From a virus: a stretch of DNA of 64,000 nt. This document shows, piece by piece, positions 41,363-48,887 of the stretch. How positions within the stretch are numbered: position 1 is the first letter of the stretch; the number at the start of each line of letters is the position of its first letter. The stretch covers positions 1 to 64,000 of the IMG/VR virus record IMGVR_UViG_3300027963_000056. One strand, 5' to 3'. The notes beneath the pieces are model-generated. The model had not been told where the DNA came from, searched no databases, and saw nothing but the letters and a program-made list of their open reading frames with translations. Both the position numbers and the translations under genes were made by a program.

Positions 41363-42436
41363 ATGAGAATCAGATTAATTGGACAAAGAAACCAGTACGG
41401 AATAGGCGTACATTATAGCAATTTTGCCGATGCTCTTCGACGTATAAGTCACATAGGCAATCTAGTGGAAGAAATCAACTGTGACAATCAGGATGAAGTC
41501 TGGGCCGGGGTTGAACGCAGTCGTCCCGAAGACATCAATATCTCGTTTGTGAGCATGCCCATACAAGATCACTATCAAGGCACAAACATTCAATGGGTTG
41601 TGTTTGAAAGTACTCGAGTGCCACCCACTGTGATGAACACCATGCTGACCGCAGACCAAGTATGGGTTCCCAGTGAGTGGGGACGGAAGATTTTAGTTGA
41701 CGGTGGTGTTGCGGCTGACCTGTGTCATGTGGTACCCGAAGGAGTAGACAGTGCTCGATATCACCCATACGCACCCAGAGTAGAATCACCTATCTTGAGT
41801 TATCTCATTGCCGGCAAGTATGAACTGAGGAAAAGTATTATAGAAACCATATATGCCTGGATCCAGGAGTTTGGCAATGATTCTGACGTGGAACTTGTGG
41901 TCAAAAGCAATTATTTTACCAACCAAGCGGCCAAGTACAATGAACTGTCTGGTTGGATCGAAAGCACTGGCGTTCAAAACGTGCGAGTGTTATGGGGCAC
42001 CAGTTCAACATCTGACCTAATTGACCTGTATCAACAAAGCCACATTTTTGTGTTGCCCACCAAAGGTGAAGGTTGGGGACTGCCACTAATTGAAGCCGCG
42101 GCAGTGGGCTTGCCCATCATCACAGTCATGCACAGTGCGCACACAGAATTTTTACAGCACATACCTTCCAGTGTGGTACCTGTGGAGTTTGACATGGCTC
42201 CTATTGCTTGTGAGGAATATAAATCTTATTACCCCACTGATGATGGCAACTGGGGTTCATGGGCACAACCCAGGGTTGACAGCATCCGCTCAGCATTAAG
42301 AACCTCGCGAGACAACTATGTCACACTACAATCAAGGGCCTTTGCCAACAGTTCTATCATACGTGATGCATTTTCGTGGGATCGATCAGTAGATCGTGCG
42401 TTGAGCATACTTCATGCCAACGAATTATTGAAGTAA
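41363..42436 (+). CDS. GT4-type glycosyltransferase
   Basis: 357 residues. IGQRNQYGIGVHYSNFADAL (N-terminal Gly loop), WVPSEWGRKILVDGGV, VPEGVDSARYHPY and HIFVLPTKGEGWGLPLIEAA (the E-x7-E donor site) identify a GT-B glycosyltransferase of family 4. Acceptor unknown. No ribosome-binding site precedes the ATG; the upstream sequence is TATATATT. Confidence 0.88.
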   Translation: MRIRLIGQRNQYGIGVHYSNFADALRRISHIGNLVEEINCDNQDEVWAGVERSRPEDINISFVSMPIQDHYQGTNIQWVVFESTRVPPTVMNTMLTADQVWVPSEWGRKILVDGGVAADLCHVVPEGVDSARYHPYAPRVESPILSYLIAGKYELRKSIIETIYAWIQEFGNDSDVELVVKSNYFTNQAAKYNELSGWIESTGVQNVRVLWGTSSTSDLIDLYQQSHIFVLPTKGEGWGLPLIEAAAVGLPIITVMHSAHTEFLQHIPSSVVPVEFDMAPIACEEYKSYYPTDDGNWGSWAQPRVDSIRSALRTSRDNYVTLQSRAFANSSIIRDAFSWDRSVDRALSILHANELLK

Positions 42437-42452
42437 AAATGTAACCCAAAAA

Positions 42453-42470
42453 GTAATACTCAAGTACTAC
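42453..42470. repeat. Copy 3 of the 18-bp palindrome
   Basis: GTAATACT-CA-AGTACTAC, one mismatch between arms; identical to copy 4 at 56263. Confidence 0.75.
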
Positions 42471-42471
42471 C

Positions 42472-42502
42472 AAAACCCTACAGAGATGTGGGGTTTTCTT
42501 TT
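42472..42502 (+). terminator. Intrinsic terminator
   Basis: AAAACCCTACA / TGTGGGGTTTT stem with CTTTT tail; nearly identical to the one at 56283. Confidence 0.85.
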
Positions 42503-42504
42503 GG

Positions 42505-42533
42505 TTGACCAATAATGGTCCTTTTGCTATAAT
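42505..42533 (+). promoter_or_regulatory. Sigma-70-type promoter, TTGACC-17-TATAAT family
   Basis: TTGACC 42505-42510 and TATAAT 42528-42533; leader with AGGAG before the ATG at 42566. Confidence 0.9.
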
Positions 42534-42565
42534 ATAGACATAGAGTAACAAAACAGGAGCACCAA

Positions 42566-42817
42566 ATGCGCCACGTAGCAGGATTTAGTAACAGCACCCG
42601 AATTCGTTTTATTGTCAACGGTTTTGGTATGTACGGTACTATCAACGACATCTACACAAAAACAGCCACAGCGAGCCACGGTGCCGCTCTGCGACTGGCC
42701 ATACAGAAATTGGCTTATGATCGCCGTCACAGTAGTTTTACTGGTGCTGGTCGCCCAGTGGGTGTGAACATCACCCACGAGGGACATGACGTACAAATCA
42801 CACTGATGGCCAATTGA
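42566..42817 (+). CDS. Small phage protein
   Basis: 83 residues: MRHVAGFSNSTRIRFIVNGF, then Ala-rich helix (SHGAALRLAIQKLAYDRRHS) and a short C-terminal strand pair. A compact alpha/beta fold; no family recognised. Single-gene unit with its own promoter; the next promoter begins seven bases after its stop. Confidence 0.7.
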   Translation: MRHVAGFSNSTRIRFIVNGFGMYGTINDIYTKTATASHGAALRLAIQKLAYDRRHSSFTGAGRPVGVNITHEGHDVQITLMAN

Positions 42818-42823
42818 TTTTGG

Positions 42824-42852
42824 TTGACCAATATTTCTCGATCGGTTATAAT
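42824..42852 (+). promoter_or_regulatory. Sigma-70-type promoter, TTGACC-17-TATAAT family
   Basis: TTGACC 42824-42829, TATAAT 42847-42852, with the shared ACTTGTATAGAAACT start and AAGGAG. Confidence 0.9.
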
Positions 42853-42881
42853 ACTTGTATAGAAACTAAAAGGAGCCAGAA

Positions 42882-43166
42882 ATGAGTCACAGTTATTATG
42901 TTGTCAGCAAAGGTTCAGGTCTAATTGTCAACGACGGTCCTGCCAAAACTCGTGCATACAAAACTTTTGGTGCCGCAATGGCCACCCGCACTCGTCTCTG
43001 CCGCAAGTCGGGTTGGAACATCTCCGAACTTGCTATCATTGCTACCAATCACTACAAACCCCGGATGGTTACCCGCACTAATCTTATGACTGGCCAAGAA
43101 TATCAAGAGGACGTGAATACTCCTAGATCTTGCTCGCCCAGTTCAGAACTTTTTTGGACAATGTAA
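42882..43166 (+). CDS. Small phage protein
   Basis: 94 residues, basic, starting MSHSYYVVSKGSGLIVNDGP with AMATRTRLCRKSGWNISELA. First gene of a five-gene coupled set ending with the exported HExxH protein. No family recognised. Confidence 0.65.
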   Translation: MSHSYYVVSKGSGLIVNDGPAKTRAYKTFGAAMATRTRLCRKSGWNISELAIIATNHYKPRMVTRTNLMTGQEYQEDVNTPRSCSPSSELFWTM

Positions 43167-43321
43167 TGATAGATCCCAAAGACTATTGGTTTAAAATGTC
43201 GTGGACACAACCCTATGCAAGTTGGCCCAAGCCTGCGGGCAGGCCAACAGAATATCGGGAACCCGAAATTGTAGACTTTGCTGAGGCACGTGAAGTCATA
43301 GCAAGGATCATGGCCAAATGA
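43166..43321 (+). CDS. 51-residue phage protein
   Basis: MIDPKDYWFKMSWTQPYASW, a Pro-rich middle and a helical end (DFAEAREVIARIMAK). Start overlaps the previous stop by one base. Confidence 0.55.
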   Translation: MIDPKDYWFKMSWTQPYASWPKPAGRPTEYREPEIVDFAEAREVIARIMAK

Positions 43322-43665
43322 AATGGTTTGCTGAAACTACTGACTACCGAGATAATACACCTAATGGCGTGTACTTATTAGATGATGGCAAGAGCAAGAT
43401 GTATGCTTTTAAGCCGTTTGGTACAGGCACAATCAAAGTATTTAAAAACCCAATCCGCATTGATCTGCGTGGCCGTAAGTTTACCATTAACTCTGTTCAG
43501 TTTGAAACTGACTTGAAAGAACCTGAACCTGAAGGTCGTGTGTTCACTGTGACAGGAAGCAAAGGCGATCAGTACACAGTGAACGAAGTGCGTGGCTCAT
43601 GGTCATGCACCTGTTCAGGATTCAAATTTAGAGGCGAGTGTAAACATATCAAGGAGTTGTCATGA
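43318..43665 (+). CDS. SWIM zinc-finger protein
   Basis: 115 residues. The C-terminus WSCTCSGFKFRGECKHIKEL is a SWIM finger (CxCx(n)CxH), which binds DNA or protein. The N-terminal part is beta-rich (YLLDDGKSKMYAFKPFGTGT). May act as a regulator; overlaps both neighbours by four bases. Confidence 0.82.
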   Translation: MKWFAETTDYRDNTPNGVYLLDDGKSKMYAFKPFGTGTIKVFKNPIRIDLRGRKFTINSVQFETDLKEPEPEGRVFTVTGSKGDQYTVNEVRGSWSCTCSGFKFRGECKHIKELS

Positions 43666-43958
43666 AATTGACTCTAATTGCGGCATTGTTGTTTTCGAGC
43701 AGTATGGCGTCTGCGCAAAGTTACAACATACAATTTGAAGCCCAACCCAACCTGCCAGAAAAAATCATACGCTGGGTGGTAGTGGAGAATGTGAGTGCAG
43801 TTTGCCAAAACAAGATTCCAGCCTTGGCTGGTCAACGCATCTTGGCCTGCTCAGAATACAACAATCGTGCCTGTACCATCTACACTGGACTGGTCACTGA
43901 CATGGCCATAGTGGGTCATGAAATACGCCATTGCTTTGAAGGGCAATGGCATCGGTAA
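43662..43958 (+). CDS. Exported protein with HExxH motif
   Basis: 98 residues. Signal peptide MKLTLIAALLFSSSMASA, then two Cys pairs and a C-terminal VGHEIRHCFEGQWH: HEIRH fits the zinc-binding HExxH of metallopeptidases, with a further His downstream. Small periplasmic zinc protein, possibly a peptidase acting on envelope proteins. I recall similar Burkholderiales proteins of unknown role. Confidence 0.7.
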   Translation: MKLTLIAALLFSSSMASAQSYNIQFEAQPNLPEKIIRWVVVENVSAVCQNKIPALAGQRILACSEYNNRACTIYTGLVTDMAIVGHEIRHCFEGQWHR

Positions 43959-43974
43959 TTCTGCTACACTCACA

Positions 43975-44001
43975 AGAAAGCTCCTTTCGGGGCTTTTGTT
44001 T
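43975..44001. terminator. Terminator between convergent genes
   Basis: AAAGCTCC / GGGGCTTTT hairpin with T-rich tail on the plus strand, directly before the tail-fibre 3' end on the minus strand. Confidence 0.75.
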
Positions 44002-45479
44002 TATGCACGGAGCCAACATCCTTGGAAGTATTGCGGTACAATACTTGAAAGAGTAGTACATCCAGTAATGTTGGTAACATACGCTAAAATACACTGTAGT
44101 TGATCACCAACTGCAAGATACACAAGTGTGCTAATAGAAGATGAACTTATTGCCCATCCAACACCGGTTAATATTTTAAGTTCTTGAAACGGACCAGATG
44201 CCACCGGAGAGCCATTTTTGTATATTCCAATTAGTGCAGATCCATAATATGCAGTGGAGGGAATAATCGATAAAGGAGGAAATCCTCCAGCACAAGCACT
44301 AATCTGATAGTATCCAGCAACAGGTGCAATAAATTTTCCAGCATTAGTTCCTGACACCTGATAACCATTACTAATATTTTTACTAACACTATTATATACA
44401 AGTGGATATTGCGTTATCGAAAGGGGCGATACAGGAAGACTTTGCCCATTAGTTATTGTGGCTATAAATGCTGGACCACTAGTTGCAATATAAGGGGTTC
44501 CATTAATATTTCCAACAGTCAAGTTTGTAGCAATAACATTAGGACTGTTAATCATTGATCCAATTACTACGCCGGCAGCAGATATGTATCCCGCTGTAGC
44601 AATATTACCAGCAAACACATTGCCACTGGCGCTGATTGTGGCTGGTGCAAAGGCTCCAGTGATTGCTAAATTTTGTGCGGCGATATTACCTGCGGCAGAT
44701 ATTGATCCAGTTGTTCTTAGATAATTAGCCTGTAGATTTCCAGATATTGAAACTGCATTGCCTACATTTAAATTAGTAGCCACCACCGAATCACCTATGA
44801 CTGTACCAGTGGTCGATATTGTACCAGCAGTGGTGATGTTGCCACCAGTTATATTACTACTGACCACAAGTGATGTCAGGGTACCAACACTAGTAATGTT
44901 TGGTTGTGCGGCGGTGGTCACTGTGCCAGCGGTACCTGCTGTACCTGCATTTATTCCACTCAACTGACTGCCGTTTCCAACAAACACGCTACCAAATACT
45001 GCCCCGGTTGCTGAAACAACACCAGCGGTTAATATGTTGCCACCTGTGGCATTTCCGGTTACTACAATATTAGAGCCTGCCAACGCACCTGTATAAGTTG
45101 GCAAATAAGCCGCAACGTTGGCATTGGTATATGAAGTACCACCAGTGCTGATACCAGTCAATTGTGAGCCGTTACCAACAAAGTAAGCACCTGTGACATT
45201 TCCACTAGCCGAAACAGTTGAGCCAGTTAGGGCACCTGTGTAAGTTGGCAAATAAGCCGCTACATTAGAGTTAGCATAAGAACTACTGGCAATACCAGTC
45301 AATTGTGAGCCGTTACCAAAAAAGTATCTGCCTGTTATGTTTGCACTGCCTGCATTTATTGATCGAGTGGCAGTGATATTGCCAGCATCGACGTTGGCTG
45401 CTGAAACATAGGTTCTAGCACTGACATAAGTGGTAGCACTAACAAAACTCTGGGATTGTACATTTGGGAATGATGACAT
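44001..45479 (-). CDS. Tail fibre protein with repeats and C1q-like C-terminal domain
   Basis: 492 residues. Repeats of the type YFFGNGSQLTGI ... NSNVAAYLPTYTGAL occur two to three times, followed by many short ISxxGN(I/V) strand repeats typical of trimeric phage fibres. The C-terminal ~130 residues (KFIAPVAGYYQISACAGG, IGIYKNGSPVASG, LVYLAVGDQLQCIL, QGCWLRA) have the F-x-A-P-x-x-G-Y-Y and GD patterns of C1q/TNF-like jelly-rolls, a likely receptor-binding head. Preceded on its strand by CATAAATA and an AAGGA site, consistent with late expression of a virion gene. Confidence 0.88.
   Translation of the reverse strand: MSSFPNVQSQSFVSATTYVSARTYVSAANVDAGNITATRSINAGSANITGRYFFGNGSQLTGIASSSYANSNVAAYLPTYTGALTGSTVSASGNVTGAYFVGNGSQLTGISTGGTSYTNANVAAYLPTYTGALAGSNIVVTGNATGGNILTAGVVSATGAVFGSVFVGNGSQLSGINAGTAGTAGTVTTAAQPNITSVGTLTSLVVSSNITGGNITTAGTISTTGTVIGDSVVATNLNVGNAVSISGNLQANYLRTTGSISAAGNIAAQNLAITGAFAPATISASGNVFAGNIATAGYISAAGVVIGSMINSPNVIATNLTVGNINGTPYIATSGPAFIATITNGQSLPVSPLSITQYPLVYNSVSKNISNGYQVSGTNAGKFIAPVAGYYQISACAGGFPPLSIIPSTAYYGSALIGIYKNGSPVASGPFQELKILTGVGWAISSSSISTLVYLAVGDQLQCILAYVTNITGCTTLSSIVPQYFQGCWLRA
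45085..45378 (-). repeat. Two tandem 147-bp units in the fibre gene
   Basis: Units starting at 45085 and 45232 share the blocks GTAAGTTGGCAAATAAGCCGC (one base varied) and CCAGTCAATTGTGAGCCGTT; 49 codons each. In-frame duplication allows fibre length change by recombination. Confidence 0.75.
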
Positions 45480-45496
45480 AAGCGGTCCTTGACTTC

Positions 45497-45504
45497 TATT
45501 TATG
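45497..45504 (-). promoter_or_regulatory. Late-type promoter octamer CATAAATA for the tail fibre
   Basis: On the minus strand it lies about 17 bases before the fibre ATG; a virion gene behind this octamer supports its late function. Confidence 0.65.
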
Positions 45505-45511
45505 TAGTCAC

Positions 45512-45540
45512 AAGAAAGCCCCTTTCGGGGCTTTCTTTTT
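45512..45540. terminator. Bidirectional intrinsic terminator
   Basis: AAGAAAGCCCC / GGGGCTTTCTT near-perfect palindrome; ends the minus-strand gene at 45539. Confidence 0.85.
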
Positions 45541-45766
45541 ACGCCTGGTCTACAAACTTTTTAAGTTCTTCGGCCTTGACCACAATGTCCGTACTGGACG
45601 GAAAATCGGGCATGGTTGGATAAGGAAGAGTTCCGCGATTGGCATCATTCAGTTTGGAATGATATTCGTCGCTTAGGCTACTGCGTTTTTCGTAGACTGG
45701 CGCTTGAAGAATTTCCTTGGCCAAGGTCAAGAGTTCGAGACGGATCTCGTAAGGTGTTTTGCTCAT
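45539..45766 (-). CDS. Small phage protein
   Basis: 75 residues, MSKTPYEIRLELLTLAKEIL then a Pro-rich segment (TLPYPTMPDFPSSTDIV) and a short helix. The start resembles small T4-like phage proteins I remember. AGGAG lies before the ATG. Confidence 0.7.
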   Translation of the reverse strand: MSKTPYEIRLELLTLAKEILQAPVYEKRSSLSDEYHSKLNDANRGTLPYPTMPDFPSSTDIVVKAEELKKFVDQA

Positions 45767-45838
45767 GTTTTTCTCCTGTGTATGTGTGTGTCGCTCCGGT
45801 CCCGCCCTATGCAGGACAAGATTGCTACACGAGCAAGA

Positions 45839-46270
45839 TTACTTATAGATGTAATTGACGGTGTCAGAATTTTCGCGGTAGATGCCAGCACCATTCTTTA
45901 GGTGGAAACGTCGGGCCATCTCGGTCTTGGGACTGAGTGTAACGTAGGTGTCGATGTTGGGAAATTCCGCTTTGATTGATTCTTGAGCCCGAACAATCAG
46001 TTCACGCCCTGCCCCAGATGCATACGACCAAATTGTGTAAAATACCGCAGTTTTGGCACTCCCGACCAAGTCCACCAAGTCATCCACTGCCGCAGGAACC
46101 ACATCCAAAAACTTCACACAGGTGATTGCTCTGGTTTGGTCGCCGTCCTTGAGCATGTATATTCGACTGTTTTGATTAACACGGTCGGTGGCAGGTATCT
46201 CAGGTCGCACTGGGTCGTCCTTTAGGAGATTGACAATTTCGTCGGTAATACTTGTGATGGTGTGTAACAT
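45839..46270 (-). CDS. GNAT-like acyltransferase-fold protein
   Basis: 143 residues from the ATG at 46270. FYTIWSYASGAGRELIVRAQ resembles the acetyl-CoA pyrophosphate loop of N-acetyltransferases, and TYVTLSPKTEMARRFHLKNG the C-terminal strand and helix. Substrate unknown. GATAAATA lies upstream on the minus strand (46306-46299). Confidence 0.65.
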   Translation of the reverse strand: MLHTITSITDEIVNLLKDDPVRPEIPATDRVNQNSRIYMLKDGDQTRAITCVKFLDVVPAAVDDLVDLVGSAKTAVFYTIWSYASGAGRELIVRAQESIKAEFPNIDTYVTLSPKTEMARRFHLKNGAGIYRENSDTVNYIYK

Positions 46271-46298
46271 AATACGCTCTTTATATGCTTGCAAACCT

Positions 46299-46306
46299 AT
46301 TTATCA
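46299..46306 (-). promoter_or_regulatory. Late-type promoter octamer GATAAATA
   Basis: About 28 bases before the start codon of the GNAT-like gene on the minus strand. Confidence 0.5.
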
Positions 46307-46315
46307 AAGGTATGT

Positions 46316-46346
46316 AGAAAAAGAAAACAGGGCCCTTCAGCCCTGT
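46316..46346 (-). terminator. Intrinsic terminator (minus strand)
   Basis: ACAGGGC / GCCCTGT stem followed on the minus strand by TTTTCTTTTT; overlaps the 3' end of the 46337-46606 gene. Confidence 0.85.
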
Positions 46347-46606
46347 ATTTCTCGATACTTTTGTAAAGCCCGTATCCTGGCTATGAGTAATCTAGTCTTT
46401 ACATAGTCACTTAGTTCTTCATCATCATCCAGATCTGGTTGAAATGGTTGAACTCGGGGCTTACGTGCCTGACTAGAACACAGGAATTCATCATCCGGTG
46501 CATCATATGGGTTGGTACCCTGCAACCGGATGGCGGTAAACCTGTTGGGATTACTTCTTAGTAGTTTCGGCTTTGGCGGCAGGCGCGGTAGGTGCGCTTT
46601 TGGCAT
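46337..46606 (-). CDS. Hypothetical protein
   Basis: 89 residues; a Pro/Lys/Arg-rich N-terminus (HLPRLPPKPKLLRSNPNR) and an acidic-then-helical C-terminus (DLDDDEELSDYVKTRLLIAR). The N-terminal part overlaps the preceding exported-protein gene by 56 bases, so translation might start further in. Followed by a terminator. Confidence 0.5.
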   Translation of the reverse strand: MPKAHLPRLPPKPKLLRSNPNRFTAIRLQGTNPYDAPDDEFLCSSQARKPRVQPFQPDLDDDEELSDYVKTRLLIARIRALQKYREIQG

Positions 46607-46751
46607 CAGCCTTGGCAGGTGTACTGGCTGCTGGAGCAGGCGCAGTAACAGCAGGCTTGGCTTCTACTTTCTTTTCTTCTTTCTTGGGTGCATCTGCGGC
46701 AAACACAGAAACGGCAAACACGGTAGCGATGAGAGCGACGAATTGTTTCAT
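46551..46751 (-). CDS. Exported Ala/Lys/Pro-rich small protein
   Basis: 66 residues: signal peptide MKQFVALIATVFAVSVFAAD and a low-complexity mature part (KKEEKKVEAKPAVTAPAPAA...). Similar low-complexity periplasmic proteins are common in Betaproteobacteria. AAAGGAG precedes the ATG. Divergent from the winged-helix gene across an operator-like palindrome. Confidence 0.7.
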   Translation of the reverse strand: MKQFVALIATVFAVSVFAADAPKKEEKKVEAKPAVTAPAPAASTPAKADAKSAPTAPAAKAETTKK

Positions 46752-46833
46752 AGTAATCTCCTTTGATTTGAAACTAGCAAGAATTTCTCTTGCTGTATAT
46801 ACAACGCCACAGCCCTACAAAAGGTTGACACAG

Positions 46834-46851
46834 TTTGGCAATGTTGCCAAA
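46834..46851. promoter_or_regulatory. Operator-like palindrome
   Basis: TTTGGCAA-TG-TTGCCAAA, perfect 8-bp arms, a few bases upstream of the -35 box of the following promoter and between two divergent genes. Confidence 0.7.
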
Positions 46852-46856
46852 ACATG

Positions 46857-46885
46857 TTGCGATTGTGTTACAGTCGTACTATAAT
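46857..46885 (+). promoter_or_regulatory. Promoter for the winged-helix protein gene
   Basis: TTGCGA 46857-46862 and TATAAT 46880-46885, 17-base spacer. Confidence 0.7.
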
Positions 46886-46931
46886 ACTTAGATGCTGTAC
46901 GCAACGGCTACACTTAAGAAAGGTAAAAATT

Positions 46932-47201
46932 ATGCGTTTTAATGAAGATACCAAGACTTACAAAGTCTTTTCCGCACTCCAAGCAGGCGAGACATTGACT
47001 CCTGCCCAGGCACAACACCGTTTTGGTGTTAAGAACCTCAGCGCCGAAGTCAGCCGCGTTCGCCAGGCTGGTTTCTGTGTTTATGCCAACAGCCGTGTTG
47101 CTGGTAATGGCGTTAAGGTTACTGAGTACCAAATCGGCAAGCCAAGCCGAAAACTTATTGCCGCTGGTTACAAGGCGCTTGCAATGGGCATCGTAGCCTA
47201 A
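46932..47201 (+). CDS. Winged helix-turn-helix DNA-binding protein
   Basis: 89 residues. TYKVFSALQAGETLTPAQAQ, HRFGVKNLSAEVSRVRQAGF and a beta wing (CVYANSRVAGNGVKVTEYQI) match the small wHTH family common in T4-like phages. Probable transcription regulator; the palindrome at 46834 immediately upstream is a natural candidate for its binding site and autoregulation. The ATG at 46932 follows AAAGG. Confidence 0.82.
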   Translation: MRFNEDTKTYKVFSALQAGETLTPAQAQHRFGVKNLSAEVSRVRQAGFCVYANSRVAGNGVKVTEYQIGKPSRKLIAAGYKALAMGIVA

Positions 47202-47208
47202 AAAATCT

Positions 47209-47261
47209 AACACTATTATTCAATAGTGTTATATGCCCGGGTGCAATGCCCGGGCTTTTTT
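47209..47261 (+). terminator. Double hairpin terminator
   Basis: AACACTATT / AATAGTGTT (9 bp) at 47209-47230, then GCCCGG / CCGGGC at 47235-47255 with a T6 tract. Confidence 0.9.
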
Positions 47262-47807
47262 ATGACCAGCCGGATATTGCCAAGTCCAACTTCCATCATC
47301 TTTGTACAATCTTTTTCTTCCAGTTACAGTAGCAGAAATTTTAGCGGCACTTCTTCTCCCAGTTTCGGCAGAGTACGGTCTTGGTTTACCTTTGTGTGCT
47401 TGTCTAATTTTTTCTCTTACTTCTGGTCGAGAAGAAGCATTTCGATCTCCAGTCGCAGGTCCTTTTTTTGTCTTAGGTACGCCCATACCTTTATTCCACG
47501 GAATCTTGTTAGCATGTGCCCGGCGTTGATTCTCATTCCATTTGCCGCCACCAAATCCATCACCACCTGCGGTCATGTTTCGAAGTATCCCGGTACCCAA
47601 ATCCTTGCGACCATACCAAGAGATAAGTCTGCGTTCTATAGCACAGGCTCCAATATTGGTTAGGTTTGATTCTACAAAAACAATTCGATCTTGTGGCGGC
47701 ACTTTTACCTTGTGGTCTCGATCCCAAGCCCTGCGACCTTTGCCCTTGCCGATATAGTAAGGTGTGCTATCTTTGCGTAGATAGGCGTAAACGTAGTAAA
47801 TATTCAT
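47229..47807 (-). CDS. GIY-YIG nuclease with NUMOD3-type DNA-binding repeats (homing endonuclease-like)
   Basis: 192 residues. N-terminal GIY-YIG core: [20 protein letters not shown] with R and E catalytic residues downstream ([21 protein letters not shown]). C-terminal NUMOD3-like DNA-binding units ([35 protein letters not shown]). Free-standing homing endonucleases of this kind (Seg family) are typical of T4-like phages. AAAGGAG precedes its ATG; the 3' end overlaps the terminator of the convergent regulator gene. Confidence 0.92.
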   Translation of the reverse strand: MNIYYVYAYLRKDSTPYYIGKGKGRRAWDRDHKVKVPPQDRIVFVESNLTNIGACAIERRLISWYGRKDLGTGILRNMTAGGDGFGGGKWNENQRRAHANKIPWNKGMGVPKTKKGPATGDRNASSRPEVREKIRQAHKGKPRPYSAETGRRSAAKISATVTGRKRLYKDDGSWTWQYPAGHKKARALHPGI

Positions 47808-47872
47808 GCTGATTGCTCCTTTTAAGCATTAGAGTAGTTGGGAATTCCCGTTCCGCGAACTACACCTATATT

Positions 47873-47880
47873 TATAAATA
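47873..47880 (+). promoter_or_regulatory. T4-late-type promoter octamer
   Basis: Exact TATAAATA followed by CTCAAAGGAT and the ATG at 47896. Confidence 0.75.
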
Positions 47881-47895
47881 CTCAAAGGATTTATT

Positions 47896-48351
47896 ATGGC
47901 AGCAGGCACAGCATTAAACGCATGGACAGCAGATTTTATTAACACTATCATACCGGCTATAAACACAGCCCTTGCATATTGGTCTAAAAGAAACAGTACC
48001 ACCAGCCTGGAGAGAGTTACAAATGACAAATATGAGAAAGGTAGCAGGAATGCTAAGCCAAAATTTATAAGTGTGCCTTTTACTTTTGATCAAAAATATG
48101 CCACTACTCTTCTTAACAGCGCCGTTGATAGCGCGGCTTCTGCTAGAGTAAAATTGGTCAATTTGTTGTCTATTCCTGAGATAAATCCAGCCACGGCCAA
48201 TGGGTTATTATCTTCGTTTGATAAAGCATTTCAACCTTTAGCCGATTTTCAAAAGAATACAAATTTACCAGTACCAAATTCTGTAGGGCAGGCGCTATTT
48301 GATTGGTACCTAAAAAATCTCAGATCAATATTGATATCTTTGGGTGTCTAA
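47896..48351 (+). CDS. Probable late/virion-associated protein
   Basis: 151 residues: MAAGTALNAWTADFINTIIP, a basic segment (NDKYEKGSRNAKPKFI) and helical remainder. No family recognised; the canonical late octamer and ribosome-binding site upstream suggest expression with structural proteins. Ends before a strong terminator. Confidence 0.65.
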   Translation: MAAGTALNAWTADFINTIIPAINTALAYWSKRNSTTSLERVTNDKYEKGSRNAKPKFISVPFTFDQKYATTLLNSAVDSAASARVKLVNLLSIPEINPATANGLLSSFDKAFQPLADFQKNTNLPVPNSVGQALFDWYLKNLRSILISLGV

Positions 48352-48369
48352 TCACACGGGACACTACGC

Positions 48370-48399
48370 AAAAAACCCTGTTCACGACAGGGTTTTTTC
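48370..48399 (+). terminator. Intrinsic terminator
   Basis: AAAAAACCCTG / CAGGGTTTTTT stem with T-rich end; its last bases abut the next -35 box. Confidence 0.9.
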
Positions 48400-48428
48400 T
48401 TGACTGAATATTCCTAATCTTGTATAAT
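48400..48428 (+). promoter_or_regulatory. Sigma-70-type promoter, leaderless arrangement
   Basis: TTGACT 48400-48405, TATAAT 48423-48428, 17-base spacer; exactly six bases to the ATG at 48435. Confidence 0.85.
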
Positions 48429-48434
48429 AGTGAT

Positions 48435-48887
48435 ATGCTTAAAAAACTCTTTGAATCATGGGGTCGGTACCGTATTATCATGGACCGGGTAGACAATCAA
48501 CCTTACCTGGAACGCTACTACGTGTTTCTCCGGGATCGTGAACGATTTCCGTTCAACATCTTTGTACACAAGTTTTTGAAAAGTGATACCGAAGATGTGC
48601 ATGATCATCCTTGGCCGTTCCTGACTGTGATTCTCAAAGGTGGCTACTGGGAGTGGCGGCCACAGTTTGACAGCCAAGGTCAAAAGGTCGGAGAGATTGC
48701 CAAGTGGTGTGGACCGGGAAGCATGCGTTGGGCCCGTGCCAGTCAGTATCATAGAGTAGAACTAGACCCAGACGTCACATGTTGGACACTATTCTGTCCC
48801 GGACCAAAACAACGTGACTGGGGATTCCTGGTTCGCAATCAATGGATCCAGTGGGAACAATATTTGAAACAAAGGAAGTCAGTATGA
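48435..48887 (+). CDS. Cupin-like protein
   Basis: 150 residues. VHDHPWPFLTVILKGGYWEW and CGPGSMRWARASQYHRVELD give the two His-bearing cupin motifs (HxH...; later H), with a jelly-roll pattern of strands. May bind a metal and a small molecule. Leaderless start; stop overlaps the next start. Confidence 0.75.
   Translation: MLKKLFESWGRYRIIMDRVDNQPYLERYYVFLRDRERFPFNIFVHKFLKSDTEDVHDHPWPFLTVILKGGYWEWRPQFDSQGQKVGEIAKWCGPGSMRWARASQYHRVELDPDVTCWTLFCPGPKQRDWGFLVRNQWIQWEQYLKQRKSV

Noticed and set aside
45085-45378. CRISPR-like repeats
   Set aside because: The repeats are 147-base in-frame coding duplications of a fibre gene, not short repeats with spacers.
46512-46884. Plus-strand frames opposite the Ala/Lys/Pro-rich exported protein
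   Set aside because: Low-complexity complement with no start signals; the minus-strand gene has a signal peptide and AAAGGAG.
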